Shown here piece after piece: positions 9,648 to 17,892 of a stretch of 64,000 nt of DNA. The DNA is from Psychrobacter sp. GP33. Lineage in GTDB: Bacteria; Pseudomonadota; Gammaproteobacteria; Pseudomonadales; Moraxellaceae. The stretch covers positions 348,662 to 412,661 of the forward strand of contig NZ_JACGYX010000003.1 in assembly GCF_014119005.1 (NCBI RefSeq), in the 5' to 3' direction. How positions within the stretch are numbered: position 1 is the first letter of the stretch; every line of letters starts with the position of its first letter. The notes beneath the pieces were generated by a model. That model saw nothing but the letters and a program-made list of their open reading frames with translations, was not told the DNA's origin and ran no database searches. Position numbers and translations under genes: made by a program.

Positions 9648-10952
9648 TTAACCAAGAATACCCGCAAGGTTGGCTAGAAACAACAAGGTAAAGCCACCTA
9701 AAAACACCAGACTTGCAATCGAATAAGCATTCATGCCGGCTGATAGTTTTTTATGGTTTTTTACGAGCGAGTAGTTTAACCAACCAAAGATAGGTGCGGA
9801 TATAAATGCCGATATCATCGCGAACTTTAGCATAGCGCCTAATTGTCCGGCAAAGAAGCTAATAATCACCAGACCGCCACCGATAGCATAAGTGGTCCAA
9901 AAGGCGATTTGCTTTTTGTTAATCTCATCTTCACCTTTAATCAAACGCCAGCATTCGGCATTGGCACGTCCGTAACCGTCGGCACAGGTAATGGTGGTTC
10001 CAAACATACACATAAAGGCGACAAAGGCGACCAGTAGTCTTGACCATTCACCGATAGTGGCGGTATACATATTGATAAGCTGATCAATATAAGCGACCCC
10101 CGCGGTTTGAATCTCTTGACCGGAGCCGTATTGTACGAAAACACCTAGCGCTAAAAAGAACAAGGCTAAAACAGCAGAGACTAAGAAACCGACATTAAAA
10201 TCTAGCAAGCCCTGACGATGCGTTGTATTATCCGCTTTTCTTTTGGCTGAGGTCCACATCGAGGTAATAGCAGCGAACTCAAGTGGTGCTGGCATCCAAC
10301 CCATCAAAGCCACAATAAAGCCTAAAGTTGCCAAGTTCCAAGGAGATGCCGGAACAAAATCTGCAACCATCACCGTCGGCTTGCCAGCGGCAATCATCAC
10401 CGCCACCACGGTTGCGGATACGAGCGCAATCATAATCCACTTAGTCACACCATCAAGCAGCTTATAGTGACCAGCAATCAGGAAAAACCAACATACCGCA
10501 ACGATGATGATAGCTAAGGTAATGCTTGATAATCCCAAAGAAGCTGGCAGCATAAAGCCTAATATAACGGCAGCAAGTAATGTCACTGCACCCGTACTAA
10601 TCACCGCCGATAAAATGGATAAAATAAAATAAACCCATAGATAGGCTTTTGAGCGTTTGGCATAGCCTGCAATTAGACTCTCGCCAGTATCATAGACGTA
10701 ATCAGTACCAAAGCGGAAGAAGGGGTACTTGAAGACGTTGGCTAGAATAATCATAATCGCCAGCTGCCAGCCGTATAGGGCACCTGCTTGCGTAGACGAA
10801 ATTAGATGTGAGCCGCCAATAGCAGCAGTCGCCATTAAAATACCGGGACCAAAAATTCGCCAGCTAAAGCCTTCTTGTGCCACTTTAGTATTAGGTTCGG
10901 TTAAGTCAATAGCGGTACTATTATCAGGGTTGTTAAGTTGTTGTGCAGTCAT
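9648..10952 (-). CDS. Nramp-fold transporter with altered metal-binding motifs
   Basis: This 434-residue, roughly 11-helix membrane protein aligns without gaps to the start of Nramp divalent-metal transporters at GPG (35-37). However, the helix-1 DPGN metal motif is replaced by GGSH (46-49), and the helix-6 MPH motif is replaced by GWMPAP (218-223). It therefore belongs to the Nramp-related branch, but the ion or solute carried is unclear. The ATG at 10952 is chosen because GAGG lies 8 nt upstream; the longer frame back to 11030 adds a non-conserved leader. It is followed by a terminator and preceded on the same strand by a LysR regulator. Confidence 0.8.
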   Translation of the reverse strand: MTAQQLNNPDNSTAIDLTEPNTKVAQEGFSWRIFGPGILMATAAIGGSHLISSTQAGALYGWQLAIMIILANVFKYPFFRFGTDYVYDTGESLIAGYAKRSKAYLWVYFILSILSAVISTGAVTLLAAVILGFMLPASLGLSSITLAIIIVAVCWFFLIAGHYKLLDGVTKWIMIALVSATVVAVMIAAGKPTVMVADFVPASPWNLATLGFIVALMGWMPAPLEFAAITSMWTSAKRKADNTTHRQGLLDFNVGFLVSAVLALFFLALGVFVQYGSGQEIQTAGVAYIDQLINMYTATIGEWSRLLVAFVAFMCMFGTTITCADGYGRANAECWRLIKGEDEINKKQIAFWTTYAIGGGLVIISFFAGQLGAMLKFAMISAFISAPIFGWLNYSLVKNHKKLSAGMNAYSIASLVFLGGFTLLFLANLAGILG

Positions 10953-11177
10953 GAGTACCTCAAAATAATTCAAGCTGCAAGCCGTCACCATCCTGTGAGT
11001 GCTTGCCCATTGCAATTTGCCAGTAATCATTACAGCAAAGTATAAAAGACATAAATCGTGGCGGTGACTGTATCACAACTCGCTTAATTCAAGATAATGA
11101 TTATTTTTACGGATGACAGTAATAGATAGTTAGGTATGCGCTATATTTTTTAGTGGTGCTTTGACAGCATTAAACCA

Positions 11178-12152
11178 TTAAACAAATTGTTGACGACGAT
11201 AAGTAATTCCGCGGCGCTCATAAACTTGATAAGTAGCATTTAGTAAATCGGGGATTTTTGGATGAATAAAATCCTTTAGCGTATGCAGATAAATAGGCGA
11301 GGTTACGTTTTCATGAATCAGACGCTGATAGCTAATCTGTTCAGTGCGTACCGTCTGTAGGCTGGCGGGTACTAAGGTAACCCCTTCACCAGCAGCGACT
11401 AATCCAAGTGCTACTTGTAAATCACTCACCTTAGTGGTTGTAAATGGCGTGATACCATACTGCGCAAACAGATGTAGTAACGGTTCAGTCTCTGTGTTAA
11501 CAGTAATAACTTTACCATCCGTTTTTGAGGAAGCGCTGCTATCGGCTATTTGCGCTGGCAGGTGCGTTTGGTGGTATAAGATTAAGCGGTTATTAGCCAA
11601 ATCAATCAAACGTTGTTCAGGGATATGGGCAAGAGGATGCGCTTTTGGCAGGGCAACCACATAACGCTCGTGGCGCAGTAGTATTTGCTGAATCCACGGA
11701 TCTTGATGAGAAAAACGACTAAAACCGATATCAATTTCGCCACTCTTTAATGCCTCAATTTGCTGATAAGAGCTGATATCCTTCAGATTGACCTCGATAT
11801 CAGGATCCTGCAGCTTCAGGGTTGCGATAATATCGGGTAGCAAGCCGTATAATACCGAGGGTACAAAGCCAATGTTCAATGTTGAACTCGGCGCAGCAAG
11901 TCTCTTGGTCATACTGGTAATCGTGTCCAGCTCAGTTAACAGCGTACGCACTTTATCATAAAAGAACTGTCCAGCTTCGGTCAGCTGTAGCGGTCGATGA
12001 TAACGATCAATGAGCGTCACATTCAGCTCTCCCTCCAGCTGCTTTAATAATCGACTTAAGCTGGGCTGCGATAATCCGGTTGTTTTTGCCGCTGCACTAA
12101 AGCTTTGTAAGGTTGAAATCGCAATAAAAGCATTCAGCTGCTTTAAATCCAT
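11178..12152 (-). CDS. LysR-family transcriptional regulator
   Basis: The 324-residue protein has the LysR layout: an N-terminal winged helix-turn-helix (about residues 1-60, with FSAAAKTTGLSQPSLSRLL) and a periplasmic-binding-protein-like effector domain (about 90-300). AGGA stands about 10 nt before the ATG at 12152. It is upstream of the Nramp-like gene in the same direction with a gap of about 225 nt. It is therefore a candidate regulator of that gene, and possibly of the prp cluster beyond it. The 177-nt divergent gap to the next rightward gene would carry its own operator. The effector is unknown. Confidence 0.88.
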   Translation of the reverse strand: MDLKQLNAFIAISTLQSFSAAAKTTGLSQPSLSRLLKQLEGELNVTLIDRYHRPLQLTEAGQFFYDKVRTLLTELDTITSMTKRLAAPSSTLNIGFVPSVLYGLLPDIIATLKLQDPDIEVNLKDISSYQQIEALKSGEIDIGFSRFSHQDPWIQQILLRHERYVVALPKAHPLAHIPEQRLIDLANNRLILYHQTHLPAQIADSSASSKTDGKVITVNTETEPLLHLFAQYGITPFTTTKVSDLQVALGLVAAGEGVTLVPASLQTVRTEQISYQRLIHENVTSPIYLHTLKDFIHPKIPDLLNATYQVYERRGITYRRQQFV

Positions 12153-12344
12153 AAGATCATATCCTAATACTGACCACCAATAAAATTATATTTTTAGAAT
12201 AACTGATTTCTGGCATGATTTTTGCTTATTTTATAAGACCATACATTGTATATAAAAATATAACGCGTGATGACATGCGATGAAGGTGATTAGCCTCTAA
12301 TCGTCATATCCTCACTAAAAACGATAACAGTGGCTGAATATTCT

Positions 12345-13148
12345 ATGAAAAACTTGCAACACTCTAATGATGCTAATCGACAATCTGATGCCGTCAGTTG
12401 CAATATGGAAACAAAGAATAGAAAATCTCATTGTAGTATTTATGAAGATTTCATTAATAAAGTTCAGCCGCTAAATAGCAATAAACAAGGTGAGAATAGT
12501 TCTAACAGCGATGGCTTTACAAGGATATCGCTGCTAGAACCACTGAATGAAAAAGAGCTGCAGTTTCTTACTAACAGCATTGAAGACAGTAGTACAGATA
12601 GACCGTTGCTATATATTTCTGAGTCTGAGTCTGAGTCTGAGTCTGAGTCTGAGTCTGATAATATAGTACCGGTTATTGATTTAATAAAAACTAAAGATAT
12701 AACTGATTATCGTAATAGTCAGCCACTCAAACCATTAATCCATAAAAAACCCAAGGTATCGACAGAAAAAACTGCCAGTAACATCAGCTGGCTGGCGACT
12801 GGACTAGTGTGCGGCTTGTTATTAAGTATTGCAATTATTTTTATACTGGATAAAACAGGATTATTACCAACGTTAAGTCAATCCATTCAAAGCAATCATA
12901 TAATAGAAGAAAGTAGGGTAGAGGGTAACAAAGGAGTGGCGATTAGTGAGGAACAGCGCCAAGCTAATCCTCAAGATAAACCCGAAATACCAGCAGAGAG
13001 AATCACACAGTCACTGCCTTTGACGCCTGCAACATCTAAACAATCTATTGAGACTGCCCAACCGCACATAACATCTAATCCAAGTATCAGTATTGACGAT
13101 TTTCGTGAGGAAGCACAAAGTACGTTGTATCGGGAGATTAAAGATTGA
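12345..13148 (+). CDS. Hypothetical single-pass membrane protein with Glu-Ser repeat
   Basis: I do not recognise this 267-residue protein. The N-terminal half is polar and carries an ES repeat (about residues 93-104) encoded by six perfect copies of GAGTCT. One hydrophobic segment (SWLATGLVCGLLLSIAIIFIL, shown as two parts SWLATGLVCG and LLLSIAIIFIL) at about 149-169 predicts a membrane span. The C-terminal part is polar and Pro/Gln-rich. The layout of a cytoplasmic tail, one helix and an outer tail resembles cell-envelope or division-associated membrane proteins, but this is only topology. A GTG at 12330 would add five residues; neither start has a good ribosome binding site. Confidence 0.6.
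   Translation: MKNLQHSNDANRQSDAVSCNMETKNRKSHCSIYEDFINKVQPLNSNKQGENSSNSDGFTRISLLEPLNEKELQFLTNSIEDSSTDRPLLYISESESESESESESDNIVPVIDLIKTKDITDYRNSQPLKPLIHKKPKVSTEKTASNISWLATGLVCGLLLSIAIIFILDKTGLLPTLSQSIQSNHIIEESRVEGNKGVAISEEQRQANPQDKPEIPAERITQSLPLTPATSKQSIETAQPHITSNPSISIDDFREEAQSTLYREIKD
12621..12656 (+). repeat. Hexanucleotide microsatellite (GAGTCT)6
   Basis: Six perfect head-to-tail copies of GAGTCT encode (Glu-Ser)6 inside the hypothetical membrane protein. Slippage in this unit would change repeat number without shifting the frame. Confidence 0.95.
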
Positions 13149-13245
13149 TCAGATATCATTTGACGTAGTATTAGCTTTATTTAAATGAGTGGACGTCATA
13201 TAGAAGCTATGCTTCCTTCTTATTTATTGTTATGACAACATGACT

Positions 13246-13287
13246 CGAGTGGTGAGCCGACACAATACACCACTTCGTGACCGGCTC
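13246..13287. other. Possible pseudoknot-forming intergenic element
   Basis: Stem 1 pairs AGTGGTG (13248-13254) with CACCACT (13268-13274) and extends by CG/CG with one bulge. Stem 2 pairs AGCCG (13255-13259), inside the loop of stem 1, with CGGCT (13282-13286). The order is that of an H-type pseudoknot. It lies between two convergent hypothetical genes. This is an observation by eye; no known RNA family is recognised. Confidence 0.3.
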
Positions 13288-13415
13288 TAACTCATATTTA
13301 AGCTACTGAGTAGGTAAAAAAATCTCATATAGATGGTGCTATTTTATTTTTAAGTTGTTTTTAACAAAAAAATAAAAGATACAGTGAGTTTTCTGGCTCA
13401 ATTTACGATTTATTA

Positions 13416-13781
13416 TTAGCTTTTATGTTCCGATTTTAATATCTTAACTGCCTCATTATAATAATCCATATTAAGCAATTGACTAGGAGTTTTGGGCGAA
13501 GCATTAAAGGTGCCTCTTTGTAGTCTGGGGCCTAAATTGTAGCTGATACTATCGAAACTTTTATCACATAAGATACATTTGTAGGTTTGCCCTGTCGTCT
13601 TAATAGGAGGCGCTAAACCACCGCAGCGGCAGGTACTAGCCGTTCTTTTTAAAAGTTCAGCGTTATGACGGACTAAATTATTAGGTTCATCATCCGCATA
13701 TCTCTGTTCTACTTTTTTGCTAAAAATAAAACGCATTAATTGAGGTAATTTCAACGATAGCTCCTTATTTGATATTCTCAT
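13416..13781 (-). CDS. Small hypothetical protein with zinc-ribbon-like cysteines
   Basis: The 121-residue product is not recognised. It carries Cys51-x-Cys53 and Cys69-x2-Cys72 (TCRCGG and YKCILCDKSF), spaced like a zinc ribbon. The rest is basic and polar with no membrane segment or signal peptide. A nucleic-acid-binding or regulatory role is possible from the ribbon alone. The ATG at 13781 lacks a clear ribosome binding site, and an internal Met16 is an alternative start. It stands alone between intergenic stretches that contain inverted repeats. Confidence 0.55.
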   Translation of the reverse strand: MRISNKELSLKLPQLMRFIFSKKVEQRYADDEPNNLVRHNAELLKRTASTCRCGGLAPPIKTTGQTYKCILCDKSFDSISYNLGPRLQRGTFNASPKTPSQLLNMDYYNEAVKILKSEHKS

Positions 13782-14158
13782 ACAGTATAGATTGTAGAAA
13801 ATATATTAGGCAACTTTTGTCTAATTTTTTAATCATTTCAGATGAGTAGCTGTAATTTGCAGACAGTCTGTATTTAATTGTAAAAAATAGTATGCGTGAC
13901 TAATGATTTTTTCAATTTGGCAGCATATTTTAGGATAAAAACTCCTTAAGATTAGAGGTGGTATGCCTCTCAATATTTATACTAAAAGTCAGTTTTTCAG
14001 TCAGTACAACGCTGTGTATCGACTGAAAAATTCCTAACATTATGAGAGGGGTCAAATATATTTTTGAGTTAATAAGGTAGTTGAATCAATAATATTAGTA
14101 ATATTTCAATGAGTATTATTAGTCAACCTCCTTATTTAATGTTTAATAACGAGGGGAT
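13782..14158. repeat. Gene-free stretch with inverted repeats
   Basis: No convincing gene is present. Two structures stand out. A perfect 10-bp inverted repeat TTTTTCAGTC/GACTGAAAAA lies at 13993-14002 and 14021-14030. A long imperfect one has arms at 14071-14094 and 14114-14136 (common core AATAAGGnnGTTGAnnAATAATA, with arms differing by one base in length), just after the end of the stress-protein gene. The second may form a 3' stem-loop on that mRNA, but no U tract follows it on the minus strand. Confidence 0.45.
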
Positions 14159-15019
14159 TTAACGTACTAGGATAACAGGCGAGAGGGTGCTGGCAATAAT
14201 CTCGGTTGTGGTGCTTCCTAAAAACAACTGACTCCACTTCGAACGCCCATAAGCGCCAATCACAATGATATCGACATTGTTTTCAGCTTGAAACGTCAGT
14301 AATCCATTTACCGCATCAGTGGCAGGCAAGTGATGCGCCTTTACCTTAAAGCCTGCAGACAACAGCTCTGCGGTTGCCGCTGCTAGGCTTTGCTTAGACA
14401 GCTCATCATGATTGCCAACCATCACAATATGACCTTGCATATCCTTTAATAAATAACTTCTAGCGACCATTTGTGTGGCAGTAATGGCTATTTTACTGGC
14501 ATCAAAAGCAATCATGTACGAAGTAGGAGCGATAAACGCTTCTGAGCATATCAAGATGGGTATATCTGAAGCACGAGCAACGGTCTCAATTTGGCTGCCA
14601 ATATTGATTCTCTTGTTTTGATGATCTTCTCCGCGCCGTCCCATCACAATAGCGCGATTTTTCGCTTTAAAATGTTCAATAGCAGGTAACAGCTTGCCGT
14701 GGCGTTGGTAGACATCGACTTGTATATCAAACTTACTTTCAATATAACTCTTCGCATCTTTTACCAATGCGGTGCTATAGCTATTGACCACTTTAGCCCT
14801 TTCTTCATCGAGCTGGGACAGCTCTTCTAGTAAATCTTGTCGACTATTAATACCTATTGCGCCAGATAAATCTCGTCTTATTGATGCCGGTACCTCAATA
14901 GAATTTAATAAAGCGACCGGTAAGCCTAAGCGACTGGCATACCACGTAGCATAATCACAAACTGATTCTGTGACTGCCGAACCATCAATACACGCTAAAA
15001 TATGCTTTTGTGTGGTCAT
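14159..15019 (-). CDS. Universal stress protein, two UspA domains
   Basis: The 286-residue protein contains two UspA domains in tandem. The first starts with ILACIDGS and ends near IVMGRRGEDHQNKRINIGSQ. The second ends with IVIGAYGRSKWSQLFLGSTT, which carries the G-x2-G-x9-G(S/T) nucleotide-binding pattern seen in ATP-binding Usp proteins. Such proteins help survival under starvation or oxidative stress in the cytoplasm. The ATG at 15019 is chosen because AGGGAA lies upstream at suitable spacing and the domain begins at once; the frame extends to 15052 without support. Confidence 0.88.
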   Translation of the reverse strand: MTTQKHILACIDGSAVTESVCDYATWYASRLGLPVALLNSIEVPASIRRDLSGAIGINSRQDLLEELSQLDEERAKVVNSYSTALVKDAKSYIESKFDIQVDVYQRHGKLLPAIEHFKAKNRAIVMGRRGEDHQNKRINIGSQIETVARASDIPILICSEAFIAPTSYMIAFDASKIAITATQMVARSYLLKDMQGHIVMVGNHDELSKQSLAAATAELLSAGFKVKAHHLPATDAVNGLLTFQAENNVDIIVIGAYGRSKWSQLFLGSTTTEIIASTLSPVILVR

Positions 15020-15356
15020 TATTTTTTTCCCTAATGTTATCATGTTCAACAAATGAAATTACCAACGAATGTCTAAGCGATTATAATAAGACTAAAACAA
15101 AAAAGGTGTAATTGTTTTAGTCTATCCACAGTCATAATATGAAAGAGTGGAATAAACTTTGGCAAGCTATACGTAAGATATGAGACTATCATCAGATAAT
15201 ATTTATTTAACATAATATACATTATGCGAAAACACACTTGTAAGTTTGAAGATAAGTATTGCAGTTAGAGATATAGGTTTAATCATTACCAAGGCTATAA
15301 CTTATCGTCCAATGTTATTAATAAAAACTTGATAAATAACTTTGAATCAGTCTTTG
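15020..15356. other. Intergenic region, no gene seen
   Basis: This 337-nt AT-rich gap holds the promoter of the stress-protein gene and the 3' end of the upstream secreted-protein gene. I see no reading frame or clear terminator in it. Confidence 0.5.
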
Positions 15357-15845
15357 TTACTGACAGGCTTCCTTTAAATATGCCTTTAATGATGTGCCTT
15401 TGTTATCTACAATGACATCATGTACTAGGCATTCTTTATCATTGCATGCCAGCTCATAATCTACGGTGCTGCCTTGTGCTAGATTAACTTGTACCAAACC
15501 TTGCTTGGTGACAGAGAATTCCTTATCTTGAGCATAGTCAGGATCTTGCGAATCCCACAACACATCGTAGCCGATATGACAGGATATCTGCGTCTTATCA
15601 AAATACTCTTGTTCCAATTGCATCGCAGCTTGCAAATCTTTACTGGCGTATTGTTGTAGCACAACGGGAGAATCTTCTCCTTCATTGTCTACATCCTGCT
15701 GGTACATTTTTTTTATGGTGGTTACTTTCTGAGCTGTTCTATCTAGCACAGGCGTTTCTGATTTGGTCGTGGCGCTGTCAGCTATAGCAACATTGGTAGT
15801 CAACCCTAAAGTAAATAATATGGTTAGTAAAGCAAGTGGTTTCAT
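15357..15845 (-). CDS. Hypothetical secreted protein with four cysteines
   Basis: The 162-residue product starts with a signal peptide (hydrophobic residues 4-20, likely cleavage after AIA at 20-22). The mature part has four cysteines (Cys89, Cys134, Cys139, Cys161), which could form two disulfides in the periplasm. The segment VLQQYASKDLQAAMQLEQ followed by CHIGYDVLWDSQDPDY recalls small periplasmic proteins of the DUF3828 type, but this is not certain. A moderate AGAG ribosome binding site precedes the ATG. No neighbour indicates a function. Confidence 0.7.
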   Translation of the reverse strand: MKPLALLTILFTLGLTTNVAIADSATTKSETPVLDRTAQKVTTIKKMYQQDVDNEGEDSPVVLQQYASKDLQAAMQLEQEYFDKTQISCHIGYDVLWDSQDPDYAQDKEFSVTKQGLVQVNLAQGSTVDYELACNDKECLVHDVIVDNKGTSLKAYLKEACQ

Positions 15846-16105
15846 GGTGTTCTCTAAAACTAATCAAGTGATAAAACAATAAGTTAAGTCTGTTTTGTAC
15901 GTAGGTTAATAACTCATTACACCATATTTATTCTATTATTTGGCGATATAATCGTATCGTTCTGGTTGAGTATGCTAGTAGCAATATGACATCAACAACT
16001 CATTACAGCGTATTCGTTTAGCTTAATCTAAGGTGTTGTTATAATAGAATTTAAGTTGATAAAAAATCTTATGGTTCCGTGACTGAGCACGGTAAGGATA
16101 TGATT

Positions 16106-16735
16106 ATGAAACTGCCTATGTATCCCCTTGCTATCAGTGGTGGCTTGACTTTGTTACTGTCTGTAGTAGGTTGTCAATCAGCAACCATACCTCCAGTTAT
16201 CTCCAACCCTCCGACTCAACCAACTACACCAGATAGTCAGAAAACCGTGACCCAACAAGCCATGCATATCCAACGCGCATTGGCTAATAATGACTATGCA
16301 AGTATCACGAATGACATTCACCCCACCAAAGGTGTACGTTTTTCGATGTATGCTTATGTGGATTTAAATAAAGATAAGGTGTTTAGTCGGGCGCAGTTTA
16401 CGCAGTATTTAAGAGAGTCAAGAATTCGTTTTACGTGGGACGACCTTGATGGTACTGGCGAAGATTATGTGGTGCCTTTGCCGGTATATTTGGACAGTTG
16501 GATTGATGCCAAAAAATTTGATAATGCGCGTATTACTGTAAATAAGTTTGAATCACGCGGTAATATGATTAACAACGTGCTTGAAGCCTATCCGGGCGCT
16601 GATGTGGTTGATTTTATTTATAGTGGTAGCGATAAGTATGATGGTATGGACTGGCGTGGTATGCGCTTGGTGTTTGAGAACTATCAAGGCAAACGTTATT
16701 TGGTCGGTATTGTGAATGACAGATGGACGGTATAA
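16106..16735 (+). CDS. Putative lipoprotein, unknown function
   Basis: The 209-residue product begins with a lipoprotein signal peptide ending in LLSVVGC, with the acylated cysteine at residue 23. A Pro/Thr-rich linker and a globular domain rich in aromatic residues follow. The ATG at 16106 is preferred because AAGG lies 8 nt upstream; the frame opens at a GTG at 16079, and another ATG at 16100 is too close to that site. The domain is not recognised. It contains a DLNKDKVFSRAQF stretch that superficially resembles an EF-hand loop. A terminator follows at about 16773-16809. Confidence 0.7.
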   Translation: MKLPMYPLAISGGLTLLLSVVGCQSATIPPVISNPPTQPTTPDSQKTVTQQAMHIQRALANNDYASITNDIHPTKGVRFSMYAYVDLNKDKVFSRAQFTQYLRESRIRFTWDDLDGTGEDYVVPLPVYLDSWIDAKKFDNARITVNKFESRGNMINNVLEAYPGADVVDFIYSGSDKYDGMDWRGMRLVFENYQGKRYLVGIVNDRWTV

Positions 16736-16772
16736 CCCTTCAACTGATATGAGAATAATTAAACATAAAATT

Positions 16773-16809
16773 GGGCAGTGCGCCATTTGATTGATGCCCT
16801 GCCCTTTTT
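16773..16809 (+). terminator. Terminator after the lipoprotein gene
   Basis: GGGCAG (16773-16778) pairs with CTGCCC (16799-16804), followed by TTTTTA. The loop is long (20 nt), which makes it weaker than the others in the window. Confidence 0.6.
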
Positions 16810-16869
16810 ATTTGCTTGTATTTCTACTTTATAAATGTCTTTATATTCGATTTTTGAGAGAACTAACTG

Positions 16870-17625
16870 CTACGATTTAGGCTGAATTGGTGTTTGCAAA
16901 AAGAACTTTACCATCAGCTCATAAATTTCAGGATAAGCGTCTATTAGCTTCTGCGGTGTCTCAAAAAATACTTCACTAAGTACTGCAAAAAACTCAGCTG
17001 GATTGGTCGCGCCATAACGATCTAGCCCTGATTTACGATGGCGCTGAAAGTCCTCAAAATCTCGTGTCATCACCTCAGTCCAGCGCTTCGGATTCATATC
17101 TGGTTGCAATGGCGGAAAGCCATTGGCGCGACCATTTAGCATATCGAGCTTATGCACAAACTCGTGAATGACGACATTGTGACCATCGCGCTCGCCTGAA
17201 TACTTGGCATCCTTCCATGACAAGATAACCGGACCGCGCAGCCACGCCTCACCGCTACGATGCTCATGACCTTCATGGACAATGCCAAGCTCATCTACCG
17301 TCGTACTTTCGCTGGTATAAGAGCCATGATAAATAATAATGGACGACCAGCCAGCATACCACTCAAGGCTTAGGTTCAGTATTGGCAAACACGCTTGCAA
17401 AGCAATCGATTGCTTCACAACATCAGTAATCTCAAAACCTTGAGCGCCTGTGATGGATTTATCCGCCAAGAACAAAGTCGCCAGCTCAAACAGACGCATT
17501 ATCTCGTCATCACTTAACCTATCCAGTATCACGATACGCTTGGCAGCTTGCATCCAGTCATCACGCGTGAACTTGCTGTTTTCCAAGATACGCTGATTAC
17601 GCCAGTCTTTTATCATGCTGAACAT
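16870..17625 (-). CDS. mtfA: MtfA-family zinc metallopeptidase
   Basis: The 251-residue protein is an MtfA-type (peptidase family M90) zinc enzyme. The zinc-binding HEFVH is at residues 154-158 within IHEFVHKLDMLNGRANGFP, and a downstream glutamate in NPAEFFAVLSEVFFE supplies the likely third ligand. In E. coli MtfA binds the Mlc repressor and so influences the glucose phosphotransferase system; whether that holds here is unknown. A good ribosome binding site (GAAAGGA) lies 9 nt before the ATG. It is divergent from the ATP-grasp operon. Confidence 0.9.
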   Translation of the reverse strand: MFSMIKDWRNQRILENSKFTRDDWMQAAKRIVILDRLSDDEIMRLFELATLFLADKSITGAQGFEITDVVKQSIALQACLPILNLSLEWYAGWSSIIIYHGSYTSESTTVDELGIVHEGHEHRSGEAWLRGPVILSWKDAKYSGERDGHNVVIHEFVHKLDMLNGRANGFPPLQPDMNPKRWTEVMTRDFEDFQRHRKSGLDRYGATNPAEFFAVLSEVFFETPQKLIDAYPEIYELMVKFFLQTPIQPKS

Positions 17626-17719
17626 ATGGTTTGTCCTTTCTTAATATACAAGATAATTAACCACTTAAGACGCATCTATCGCAGCAGTCAAGCGCAGCGA
17701 TGATGTTGATATATAGAAG

Positions 17720-17727
17720 CCCCCCCC
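17720..17727 (+). repeat. Poly-C tract (C8) upstream of the ATP-grasp operon
   Basis: Eight consecutive C stand out in an AT-rich divergent intergenic region between mtfA and the ATP-grasp gene, about 165 nt before the latter's start. Homopolymers of this size can change length by slippage. Confidence 0.9.
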
Positions 17728-17892
17728 ACTATTACCGTTTGCCATATTTACCGATAAGCTTTGATAAAAACAGACTTTTCTTTTAACGCAATTGTTAAGC
17801 TTAATTACCTAACAATTATTGTGTATTACCCAATAGTCACGCTATAGTTTCTATTATAAGGGAAACCACCATCAAGGATGAATGAGGTTATT

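Noticed and set aside
12621..12656. CRISPR array or direct repeat element
   Set aside because: The units are six bases with no spacers and keep an open reading frame. It is a coding microsatellite.
13140..14160. Mobile element or prophage remnant in the hypothetical-gene region
   Set aside because: No transposase, integrase or flanking target duplication is visible. Only isolated inverted repeats are present.
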